Assembly (NCBI GenBank): GCA_946479005.1
Contig: CAMLEM010000004.1
Span: forward strand, 1 to 17,198
DNA from: an uncultured Chitinophagaceae bacterium
GTDB lineage: Bacteria; Bacteroidota; Bacteroidia; Chitinophagales; Chitinophagaceae
Reading direction: 5' to 3'
Length of the DNA: 17,198 bases
A model generated the notes under the pieces. That model ran no database searches, was not told where the DNA came from, and was given only the letters and a program-made list of their open reading frames with translations. Of this stretch, positions 7,956 to 14,465 are shown in pieces. The translations under genes were made by a program, and so were the position numbers. How positions within the stretch are numbered: position 1 is the first letter of the stretch; each line of letters opens with the position of its first letter.

Positions 7956-8624
7956 ATGCATTTTGAAAAGATCCACAATAAAGGCCAGGCCCGTTTATTC
8001 AAGAACGATTTCCTGGAAATGCTAACCAAGACCCACCCCCTGGTGATCTGGGGAATGTATATCCCGGTGATCGCTTATATGCTTTATTATTCAAATGCAA
8101 AGCTTGGCTTTACAGGTGGGAGAGTGGCCCTGGTGTTTTTCGCCGGGATGTTCTTCTGGTCATTTTTTGAGTACATCGCCCACCGCTTCCTTTTTCATTT
8201 TGAAGCAAGATCGGAGAGTATGCGGAAGTTCGTTTACACGCTTCACGGGAACCACCATCACTATCCCCGCGACAGGCAGCGCCTGTTCATGCCGCCTATT
8301 CCCAGCATCATCATCGCTTCAGCGCTGTTTGGATTGATGTACCTGGTAATGCGCCAGTACACTTTTATGTTCTTCCCCGGCTTCATCTTCGGCTACCTGA
8401 TGTATGGCACGATGCATTATGCCATCCACGCCTGGAACCCTCCGTTTAAATGGATGAAGGGACTTTGGAGAAATCACCATCTTCATCATTACAAGAATGA
8501 ACACAATGGTTATGGAGTGAGCTCTACTATCTGGGACCACGTGTTCGGAACAATGTTCGACCTGAAGAGAGAAAAAGAGGACAAGGAAAAGGTGAAAGAG
8601 CTGATGTTCGGGAAGAAAGAGTGA
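7956..8624 (+). CDS. Fatty acid 2-hydroxylase (membrane di-iron, sterol desaturase superfamily)
   Basis: This 222-residue integral membrane enzyme has hydrophobic segments near residues 28-46, 56-72, 115-133 and 136-153. The histidine clusters that bind two irons are all present: H76 and H81 in HRFLFH, H97/H100/H101 in HGNHHHYPRD, H154 and H158 in HYAIH, and HHLHH at 174-178, followed by WDHVFGT. The run from HGNHHHYPRD to RLFMPP closely resembles yeast Scs7 and animal FA2H, which add a 2-hydroxyl group to the N-acyl chain of ceramides, rather than carotenoid or sterol enzymes. Many Sphingobacteria-like bacteria contain 2-hydroxy fatty acids and sphingolipids, so such a role here is a reasonable inference. 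The cytochrome b5 domain fused in the yeast enzyme is absent, so a separate electron donor is needed. Its stop abuts that of the convergent gene. Confidence 0.88.
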   Translation: MHFEKIHNKGQARLFKNDFLEMLTKTHPLVIWGMYIPVIAYMLYYSNAKLGFTGGRVALVFFAGMFFWSFFEYIAHRFLFHFEARSESMRKFVYTLHGNHHHYPRDRQRLFMPPIPSIIIASALFGLMYLVMRQYTFMFFPGFIFGYLMYGTMHYAIHAWNPPFKWMKGLWRNHHLHHYKNEHNGYGVSSTIWDHVFGTMFDLKREKEDKEKVKELMFGKKE

Positions 8625-8951
8625 TCACCATTTCTCATCTTCGGGTATATTATCGTCTTTTTTGAATTGATCTCCCTGACGGCGGCTTTGCGCTTTCTGT
8701 ACCTGTCGCTCGATGATCAGCGCGGTGATGATCACGGCTGCATCCGTTCCCTTATTCGCTTCCAGGGTTGCGTACAATTTCTTTTCACTTATATCAAGCC
8801 TGTAAAGCAGCCGGACCAGCCGGTTAAAATCATTGGCTATCAGGTCGCTGATCCTTGTTTCAATGAGTTCGCGGAGCCGTTCATCCGGAACCCCGGTTCG
8901 CGCGATCTCCAGTTTTCCTGCCAGCGATCTCAATATGTCCGTGTTTTCCAT
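8625..8951 (-). CDS. Small conserved hypothetical protein
   Basis: This 108-residue protein is probably soluble and mostly helical, with no signal peptide, cysteine or metal motif. The central segment FNRLVRLLYRLDISEKKL and a following AAVIITALIIERQVQK helix look conserved in character; the last 20 residues are charged and probably disordered (QGDQFKKDDNIPEDEKW). I recall similar short hypotheticals in other Bacteroidota but know no function. It is the second gene of a tight pair: its ATG is one base after the stop of the TIGR02757 gene, so it is almost surely co-transcribed. Its TGA and the TGA of the fatty acid hydroxylase gene on the other strand are directly adjacent (TGATCA), leaving no room for a terminator outside the coding sequence. 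Confidence 0.75.
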   Translation of the reverse strand: MENTDILRSLAGKLEIARTGVPDERLRELIETRISDLIANDFNRLVRLLYRLDISEKKLYATLEANKGTDAAVIITALIIERQVQKAQSRRQGDQFKKDDNIPEDEKW

Positions 8952-8952
8952 T

Positions 8953-9762
8953 TCACCTGTATTTTTCCATCACTCCCATACCAAAGAGTGCAAGATCATA
9001 TTTTACCGGGTCATCGGGATCGAACGTTTTCAATTTTTCGGTAAGCTCCAGCGCTGCCTTCCAGTCTGTTTGCTTTCTCGACAACAAACCCAGCTTCCTG
9101 GATACCCGTGCTACGTGGAGGTCCACGGGGCAAACAAGCTGGGAAGGTTTGATCTTTTTCCAAAGGCCGAAATCCACCCCATTTTTATCCCTTCTCACCA
9201 TCCAGCGCAGGAACATATTCAGTCGTTTGCAGGTGGAGCCCGATTCGGGAGTGGAAATATGTTTCCTGGTTCGGGCAGGTACATCTTCCAGCGAGAAAAA
9301 ATAATGATGAAAGCCGGCTAAAGCCTTGCCGGTGTGCGTATCGTTTTTGTTCAGCCATTGCGAGAAAGCCTGTTCGAGGCTGATGTTATTCCTGAAATGA
9401 AACCGGAAGAATTCGATGAAATAGAGGAGATCCGTGCTGTTGAAAGTCCGGTGACAGAAATGTTCAAGCTTTTTGAGGTCCCGTGGGCCGTGCCCTACAC
9501 AGAATTGATGAGGAGAATTATCCATCAATTGCATCAGTTCCCTTCCTTTCCGGATGATGGTGTTGCGATTACCCCAGGCGAAAATGGCCGCAAGGAATCC
9601 CGAGATCTCGATATCCTGTTTTTTACTGAAAGAGTGAGGTATCGAAATGGGGTCAGATGCGATGAAGGAGGGCTGATCGTATTCGAGGGTTTTCCGGTCC
9701 AGCAATGCCTTTAGATCTTCCAGGACTGTTGATTTTTGCGAAGTTATTCCTTCAGGGGTCAT
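8953..9762 (-). CDS. TIGR02757 (DUF2400) family protein
   Basis: This 269-residue soluble protein matches the TIGR02757 pattern: LEYDQPSFIASDPISIPHSF, then SKKQDIEISGFLAAIFAWGNR near residues 47-66, NMFLRWMVR at 182-190 and PVDLHVARVSRKLGLL at 212-227. The last segment resembles the region after the helix-hairpin-helix in endonuclease III-type glycosylases, where VDTHVxRVxxRLG is common. A nucleic-acid role is therefore possible, but the family has no established function and the canonical catalytic lysine context is not clear. The annotated ATG lies directly after the T tract of the preceding gene's terminator and has no Shine-Dalgarno sequence. The family core begins around residue 14 (LEDLKALLD), so a slightly later non-ATG start cannot be excluded. 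The next gene follows after one base. Confidence 0.85.
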   Translation of the reverse strand: MTPEGITSQKSTVLEDLKALLDRKTLEYDQPSFIASDPISIPHSFSKKQDIEISGFLAAIFAWGNRNTIIRKGRELMQLMDNSPHQFCVGHGPRDLKKLEHFCHRTFNSTDLLYFIEFFRFHFRNNISLEQAFSQWLNKNDTHTGKALAGFHHYFFSLEDVPARTRKHISTPESGSTCKRLNMFLRWMVRRDKNGVDFGLWKKIKPSQLVCPVDLHVARVSRKLGLLSRKQTDWKAALELTEKLKTFDPDDPVKYDLALFGMGVMEKYR

Positions 9763-9797
9763 AAAAAGAAGAAGGCCGGGTGAATCACCGGGCCTTC
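9762..9797 (-). terminator. Strong intrinsic terminator after the lmo0937-type gene
   Basis: On the minus strand a 12-pair hairpin with one C-C mismatch (9797-9771, loop ATT) is followed by TTCTTTTTA. The hairpin begins 31 bases after the stop of the 48-residue gene. The T tract runs straight into the ATG of the TIGR02757 gene at 9762, so that gene cannot have a normal leader if this terminator is efficient. Confidence 0.8.
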
Positions 9798-9828
9798 CTG
9801 GGGTAGGATTAACTGAAGAAAAACCTTT

Positions 9829-9975
9829 CTAAACGGGGCTGGATCCGCGGATCAGCCTGAGCAATATCGCGATCACTGCAATTACCAGCAAAATGTGGAT
9901 GATACCACCTGCTGAAAAGACAAAGAAGCCGAGTGCCCATCCGATCAAAAGAATAACTGCAATAAGGTATAGCAT
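9829..9975 (-). CDS. lmo0937-type small membrane protein
   Basis: This is a 48-residue open frame, ATG at 9975 and TAG at 9829-9831. It starts MLYLIAVILLIGWALGFF, continues through SAGGIIHILLVIAVIAILL and ends LIRGSSPV. Two hydrophobic helices (about residues 3-20 and 24-41) are joined by a short SAGG turn, the hairpin layout of the lmo0937/DUF5670 family found in many bacteria. The role is not known; relatives are often linked to stress response by context. A strong terminator follows on the same strand, showing that the gene is a separate short transcript. It lies alone between the cystathionine gamma-synthase gene and the TIGR02757 gene in a 317-base stretch that otherwise looks empty. The remaining upstream 104 bases (9976-10079) hold no clear promoter box or gene. 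Confidence 0.88.
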   Translation of the reverse strand: MLYLIAVILLIGWALGFFVFSAGGIIHILLVIAVIAILLRLIRGSSPV

Positions 9976-10079
9976 AACTCTGTATTTAAGAGGTTCTGAA
10001 ATTCATCTTCGAACCAAATAATTGCAGATACAATGCCAATTTGAAGGGAAAATAGAGGTGGGGAAGATTTTCCTCTTGT

Positions 10080-11219
10080 TTACCCGATCGCATTCGCCAG
10101 GTCATTCACCAGGTCATCGGCATCTTCAATTCCCACGCTTAACCGTATCAGGGAATCAGACAATCCGTTCTTCATCCTCTCTTCTCTCGGGATGGAGGCG
10201 TGTGTCATACTTGCCGGGTGATTGATAAGGGATTCCACGCCACCGAGGCTTTCCGCGAGACTAAAAAGATGGGTGGACGAGAGAACTCTTTTCGCTTCAT
10301 CCACACTGTCATTCTTCAGTTCGAAAGAGATCATTCCGCCAAAGTCGCGCATTTGTTTTTTCGCGATCTCGTGACCGGGGTGATCGGCGAAACCTGGCCA
10401 GTAAACCTTTTTTACGGCAGGATTATTTCTCAGCCAGTTAGCCACCACCGCCCCGTTTTCACAATGACGCTGCATACGTACGTGCAGGGTTTTGATTCCT
10501 CTCAGCACCAAAAAACAATCCATAGGGCCCGGAACGGCTCCACAACTTTTTTGAATGAAATAAAGTTTCTCCCGGAGATCGGGGCTGTTCATCACCAGGC
10601 AGCCCTGGATCACATCACTATGCCCTCCCAGGTATTTTGTTACGGAATGCATCACGAGGTCGGCGCCCAGGTCGAGCGGGTTCTGCAGGTAAGGAGAAGC
10701 GAAAGTGTTGTCCACGCAAACGAGGATGTTCTTACCCTTTGCTAAAGCGGAGATCGCCGCGATGTCAGAGATGTTCATCAAAGGATTGGTCGGTGTTTCC
10801 AGCCAGATCAGCCTCGTTTTATCATTGATCTGCTTTTGTATGTTTCCCGGGTCTCCGGTGTTCACATAATGAAAACGGATCCCCCATTTTTCGAACACCT
10901 TGGTGAAAAGGCGATAGGTTCCGCCATACATATCATTTCCGCAGATCACTTCATCACCCGGTTGTAAAAGCTTGATCACCGCATCTGTGGCAGCCACACC
11001 GCTGCTGAAAGCAAGTCCGAATTTTCCATTCTCTATGATGGCCAGCGCTTCTTCGAGCTTTTGCCTGGTTGGATTTTGCGAACGGGCGTATTCAAATCCT
11101 TTATGTTTGGCAGGCGCTTCCTGCACATAAGTAGAGGTTTGAAAGATCGGGGTCATAATCGCGCCTGTGGAAGGGTCAGGCTCAGCACCGGCGTGAATCA
11201 TCTTTGTAGCAAGCTTCAT
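10080..11219 (-). CDS. metB: Cystathionine gamma-synthase (PLP-dependent Cys/Met metabolism enzyme)
   Basis: This 379-residue cytoplasmic enzyme starts at MKLATKMIHAG (ATG 11219); the open frame upstream overlaps the asparagine synthase gene and is not hydrophobic or conserved. YARSQNPTR (residues 44-52) carries the Tyr and Arg that contact the cofactor phosphate across the dimer, FSSGVAA is the glycine loop, and SVTKYLGGHSD holds the PLP lysine Lys195. ESLGGVESLINHPASMTH lies near the C-terminus. Where eukaryotic cystathionine gamma-lyase has Glu (human E339) this protein has Asn, and E. coli gamma-synthase has Ser, which favours the synthase reaction: O-acyl homoserine plus cysteine to cystathionine. 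Gamma-lyase or O-acylhomoserine sulfhydrylase activity is not excluded. A -7-like box at 11238-11245 suggests its own promoter besides read-through from asnB, 37 bases upstream. Confidence 0.88.
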   Translation of the reverse strand: MKLATKMIHAGAEPDPSTGAIMTPIFQTSTYVQEAPAKHKGFEYARSQNPTRQKLEEALAIIENGKFGLAFSSGVAATDAVIKLLQPGDEVICGNDMYGGTYRLFTKVFEKWGIRFHYVNTGDPGNIQKQINDKTRLIWLETPTNPLMNISDIAAISALAKGKNILVCVDNTFASPYLQNPLDLGADLVMHSVTKYLGGHSDVIQGCLVMNSPDLREKLYFIQKSCGAVPGPMDCFLVLRGIKTLHVRMQRHCENGAVVANWLRNNPAVKKVYWPGFADHPGHEIAKKQMRDFGGMISFELKNDSVDEAKRVLSSTHLFSLAESLGGVESLINHPASMTHASIPREERMKNGLSDSLIRLSVGIEDADDLVNDLANAIG

Positions 11220-11237
11220 AATAAGTGATTGAGGTTG

Positions 11238-11245
11238 CAAAGATG
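11238..11245 (-). promoter_or_regulatory. Possible -7 box of the cystathionine gamma-synthase gene
   Basis: The minus strand reads CATCTTTG, one mismatch from TAnnTTTG, ending 18 bases before the ATG at 11219. The -33 region falls in the end of the asparagine synthase gene and shows only a T-rich stretch without a clear TTG. Confidence 0.35.
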
Positions 11246-11256
11246 CTGAATTAAGC

Positions 11257-13104
11257 TCACTTGAAAAGGATGGCTGCGGAAAGATAACGCCAGTCGAAAT
11301 TATCAGGATCGAAAGCATCCTTCGGCACCACGGCCTTGCTCAGCACTTCTTTCTTCAACACTTTTTCTGAAACGAGAACCTGTTTGGCCTCCTGTATCAT
11401 TTGCCGGAGGGCGGGAGATCGCATCCAGGATTTTTGTGGAGGTTCAAACCCGATCTTATCATTCCTGGCGGCAATGGAAGCGGGAAGGGCGTTCTTCATC
11501 GTTTCCCGGAGGATCCATTTCGTGCGTCCTTCCCTGATCTTGAACTTCGGGGGCAGGGAAAAAATGAATTCCACAAGCTCGTGATAGAGAAAGGGCAGGC
11601 GGACCTCGCGCCCGTTGGCCATTGAGTTCCTGTCGGCATATCTCAACAGATCTTCCAGCCCCGATGTGCAGGTATTGAAATGCAGTACCCCATTGAGGGA
11701 AGTATGAGCCGGTGTGGCATAATAGGCTTCACCGCTCTGGTATTTGATGAATTCAGGGGCCAGATCCTCCTGGCGCAGAGCTTGTAGCAAATATCTTTTT
11801 TCAAGCACCACAGATGCCATTTCAGGAAAAAGCGCTGCCACAACATTACGGATCCCAAACTTCTCGGTGATGCCGAACTTCCTCGCAGCAGCCAGTTCAC
11901 CGCTCCTTACCAGCCTGCCCTGCCTGAACAATTCCTGCCAGTACCATTTGTAGTATTTGGTGTAACCGGCAAGGATCTCATCGGCACCCTGGCCATCAAG
12001 CAAAACTTTTACGTTATGTTCCCTGGCCAGCTGGAAGACCTTGTATTGGGGATAGATGCTCGCGGAACCGGCAGGCTCCTCCTGGAAATGCATCATTCTT
12101 TCCCAATCGGCCACCAGTTCCTCTTCCCTGATTTCGGTAATAAGATGTTTCACGCCCAGGGAGCGGGCAAGCGTTTGGGCGTAATTCAGTTCATCCTTTT
12201 CAAACCCGGGGAAAGAAGCTGTGAAAGCCGTGAAATCAGCTGGATGAACGGACGATTCATTGACGACCATCGCCAGCACGGAGGAACTGTCCAGTCCGCC
12301 GCTGAGGCTGCTTCCTACAGGCACATCACTTCTCAGTCGCCGGCTCACCGAGGTCCGGAATAATTGCCTGAACTGCTCAACGGCTTCTCCATCGCTGATC
12401 TTCCTGTTAACGTTTTCGGGATCCAGTGACCAGTATCGTTTTAAAATGGGAGGGCTACCCGGTTTTGCCGTTAGATAATGTGCCGGTGGAAGCTTCCGGA
12501 TCTCCTCATAAAAGGTTTCGGAAGGAATTTCAGGATTGCCGGTGTAGCCGATGGTAATGAAATTGAACAGCATCCTCAGATTGGGCTCTCTCTTCACTCC
12601 CGCAGCCCAAAGTGATTTCATCTCAGAAGCAAAAAAAGTTTTTTCTCCGTCATAATGAAAGAAGAGGGGTTTTTCGCCAAAACGGTCCCGGGCGATGAAG
12701 AGTGTTTTTTCCTTTTCATCCCAGATGGCGAAGGCGAACATTCCATCAAACCGGTCGAGGCATTTCTCTTTCCATTCTGCATAAGCGGCAGCGATCACCT
12801 CGGTATCTGAAGCCGAACGAAAGGTATGGCCGCGGGATTCCAATTCCGTTCTTAACTCCTGGAAATTGTAAATCTCCCCGTTATGTATCACGGTGAACCT
12901 TTCCTTATAGCTAAAAGGCTGGCAGGCTTTTTCAGAAAGATCGATGATGCTCAGGCGTCGGTGTACCAGGGCCACCTCACCGGAATGATTTTGCCAGGAT
13001 CCCGACGCATCGGGACCGCGATGAGCAACCGCATTCATCATTTTTTCCAGCAATGCCTGTTCAAATGAAGAACCGGTTTGGATGATACCGGCGATGCCAC
13101 ACAT
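11257..13104 (-). CDS. asnB: Asparagine synthase (glutamine-hydrolysing)
   Basis: This 615-residue cytoplasmic enzyme makes asparagine from aspartate, ATP and glutamine. The N-terminal class II amidotransferase domain (residues 2 to about 210) begins with the required Cys2 exposed after Met removal (MCGIAG) and has AHRGPD, HRRLSIIDLS, HNGEIYN and ARDRFGEKPLF. The synthetase domain (about 230-600) has the ATP-pyrophosphatase loop SGGLDS at 268-273, LLDGQGADEILAGY and a late EVRLPFLYHELVEFIFSLP segment. At 615 residues it is closer to Bacillus AsnO/AsnB than to the 554-residue E. coli AsnB. Related enzymes in polysaccharide clusters amidate sugars or wall precursors, but no such genes are near. 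It follows the DUF2911 gene by 27 bases and precedes metB by 37, so a three-gene transcript is likely. Confidence 0.93.
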   Translation of the reverse strand: MCGIAGIIQTGSSFEQALLEKMMNAVAHRGPDASGSWQNHSGEVALVHRRLSIIDLSEKACQPFSYKERFTVIHNGEIYNFQELRTELESRGHTFRSASDTEVIAAAYAEWKEKCLDRFDGMFAFAIWDEKEKTLFIARDRFGEKPLFFHYDGEKTFFASEMKSLWAAGVKREPNLRMLFNFITIGYTGNPEIPSETFYEEIRKLPPAHYLTAKPGSPPILKRYWSLDPENVNRKISDGEAVEQFRQLFRTSVSRRLRSDVPVGSSLSGGLDSSSVLAMVVNESSVHPADFTAFTASFPGFEKDELNYAQTLARSLGVKHLITEIREEELVADWERMMHFQEEPAGSASIYPQYKVFQLAREHNVKVLLDGQGADEILAGYTKYYKWYWQELFRQGRLVRSGELAAARKFGITEKFGIRNVVAALFPEMASVVLEKRYLLQALRQEDLAPEFIKYQSGEAYYATPAHTSLNGVLHFNTCTSGLEDLLRYADRNSMANGREVRLPFLYHELVEFIFSLPPKFKIREGRTKWILRETMKNALPASIAARNDKIGFEPPQKSWMRSPALRQMIQEAKQVLVSEKVLKKEVLSKAVVPKDAFDPDNFDWRYLSAAILFK

Positions 13105-13131
13105 TCTGTAAATATCAGGGAATTTGCCCGA

Positions 13132-13764
13132 TCAAAATTCAATCGGGAGCCTGGTTTCCACACTGTCCCAGGCCATTACCAGGTCGGCGCCCGTATTAGT
13201 TTTCCTGAACACCATTGTGAAGTATTCGATATGCTTCTCACTATTCGATACAGGTACGGTGAAGCTGGCAACATCTTTAGTGGCGTCCTGTTGTAGCCCC
13301 CAGGTGTCCACATTTGAATTAAGGATGAGTTTCCACTTTTCTTTTCCGGGAATGCAATAGAGAATGTACCGGCCGGCCTTTACAGGCTGACCCATTATTT
13401 TTACATCCCGGTAAAATTCAATTTCCGTAGCCTCGTTGGCGCCCAGTCTCCAGGTACTGTCATACTGCAGTATTCCATTGAAAAGGGTCCTGCCACCCAG
13501 GTGAGGCCTGCTATATACCACTCTTGCCACCGGTGGCTCGGTGGTCAGTTTCGACATTTTAATCTTGGGGTATTCCACGGGAAAATAGCTCATATCCATT
13601 GGGGAGATGTCAATGGTGGCGTAAGGATTCATATCCCTTTCCGTGCGTACGCGGGTAGAGCTGTCATCCCTCACTTCGAATTTTGGTTCGGGTTTGGATT
13701 TTTCCCCGGCGCAGGAAAAAAAGATGACGGGAAAGAGAAGAATGGAGATTCCGGTAATTCTCAT
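13132..13764 (-). CDS. DUF2911 lipoprotein
   Basis: This 210-residue protein begins with a short signal peptide and lipobox-like FFSC (Cys18), followed by a charged linker of about 50 residues. Residues about 78-175 show the DUF2911 pattern: VARVVYSRPHLGGRTLFNG, WRLGANEATEIEFYRDV, VKAGRYILYCIPG, and a strand ending in WGLQQDATKD. DUF2911 proteins are secreted or periplasmic beta-rich proteins of unknown function, common in Bacteroidota. The protein is presumably membrane-anchored through Cys18. It stands first in a run with asparagine synthase and cystathionine gamma-synthase, but nothing ties an envelope lipoprotein to those enzymes in function. An AT-rich palindrome lies in the 104 bases upstream; no good -7 box is visible there. 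Confidence 0.87.
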   Translation of the reverse strand: MRITGISILLFPVIFFSCAGEKSKPEPKFEVRDDSSTRVRTERDMNPYATIDISPMDMSYFPVEYPKIKMSKLTTEPPVARVVYSRPHLGGRTLFNGILQYDSTWRLGANEATEIEFYRDVKIMGQPVKAGRYILYCIPGKEKWKLILNSNVDTWGLQQDATKDVASFTVPVSNSEKHIEYFTMVFRKTNTGADLVMAWDSVETRLPIEF

Positions 13765-13838
13765 CGAATAAATGTTTAGTTCGTCTTTCAGCTAGTGGTT
13801 GCCTTTCGATCCAGGTGCATTGCGCTCAATTATCCCTG

Positions 13839-13855
13839 CAAAATAACTTATTTTG
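13839..13855. promoter_or_regulatory. 17-bp AT-rich palindrome between acpH and the DUF2911 gene
   Basis: CAAAATAACTTATTTTG is a perfect inverted repeat around a single central base. It lies 13 bases after the ACP phosphodiesterase stop and 75 bases before the DUF2911 start on the same strand. It may be an operator for the downstream gene, or a weak terminator of the upstream operon, since the second arm ends in a T run; the stem lacks G-C pairs. Confidence 0.35.
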
Positions 13856-13868
13856 AATGCTCCCCTGC

Positions 13869-14462
13869 TCACTTGTTCAGAAGGCTTTCCAGCTCTTTTT
13901 GTGCAAATGACCTGATATCCTGCCAGAATTGACGGTAGAGATCATCCAAAAGTTGATAGTGATCCATAAAAAGCCTGAAGGCGGTCTCCGATTCAGTTAG
14001 GTATTTCGACCGGTGTACAAGCCCGTGAAGACTCCGGGCCGTGCCTTCTTTCCAGCGATAATGGTAGAGCCAGTTCTGGGATCGCATATAGGGAAAAAGG
14101 CGCGCGAAATTCTCCGGGAGCCAGCGAGCATATCTTACCAGGGTATCATAGGTATCGCCGGAAAAACTTAAAAGCTTTTCTTCGTCAAATTCATTGGTAT
14201 CGTTGGCCAGGAAATGATCATAGATGACATCTACAATGGCGCCGCTGTATAGCCGGTAATCGGGGCGAAAGATCTCTTTGGCTTCGCGGGTAGCCGGGTG
14301 CTGGTCAGTGTAGTGATCGATGCTGCGGTGCAAGGCAATGCCCACCTGGATCACGGGAGGGTAATCGAATTTCTTCTTGCCTTTCACGTGGTCGCTGACC
14401 ATATTGCCCACAAGCACCTCGTCGCGGCCAAATGATAAATATGCGTGAGCGAGATAATTCAA
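13869..14462 (-). CDS. acpH: ACP phosphodiesterase (AcpH-like)
   Basis: This 197-residue soluble protein belongs to the AcpH family, which removes 4'-phosphopantetheine from acyl carrier protein and returns it to the apo form. The family N-terminus MNYLAHAYLS is present, followed by GNMVSDHVKGKK, IQVGIALHRSIDHYTDQHP and YRLYSGAIVDVIYDHFLA, where the histidines and aspartates resemble an HD-type metal site. The start codon is TTG (14462), not ATG: the conserved N-terminus begins exactly there, three bases after the hydrolase stop. A perfect AAGGAG Shine-Dalgarno sequence lies 12 bases upstream inside the hydrolase end. It is the last gene of the sdpR-sdpI-hydrolase-acpH run. A fatty-acid-synthesis enzyme in that operon has no obvious link to the first two genes. 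Confidence 0.87.
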   Translation of the reverse strand: MNYLAHAYLSFGRDEVLVGNMVSDHVKGKKKFDYPPVIQVGIALHRSIDHYTDQHPATREAKEIFRPDYRLYSGAIVDVIYDHFLANDTNEFDEEKLLSFSGDTYDTLVRYARWLPENFARLFPYMRSQNWLYHYRWKEGTARSLHGLVHRSKYLTESETAFRLFMDHYQLLDDLYRQFWQDIRSFAQKELESLLNK

Positions 14463-14465
14463 GGC

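Noticed and set aside
9334..9714. 126-residue frame on the plus strand
   Set aside because: It is antisense to the well-supported TIGR02757 gene and its translation shows no recognisable family.
10054..10076. Possible terminator after the cystathionine gamma-synthase gene
   Set aside because: Only a 5-bp stem (AGAGG/CCTCT) with a 13-base loop and a weak T tract on the minus strand; not convincing.
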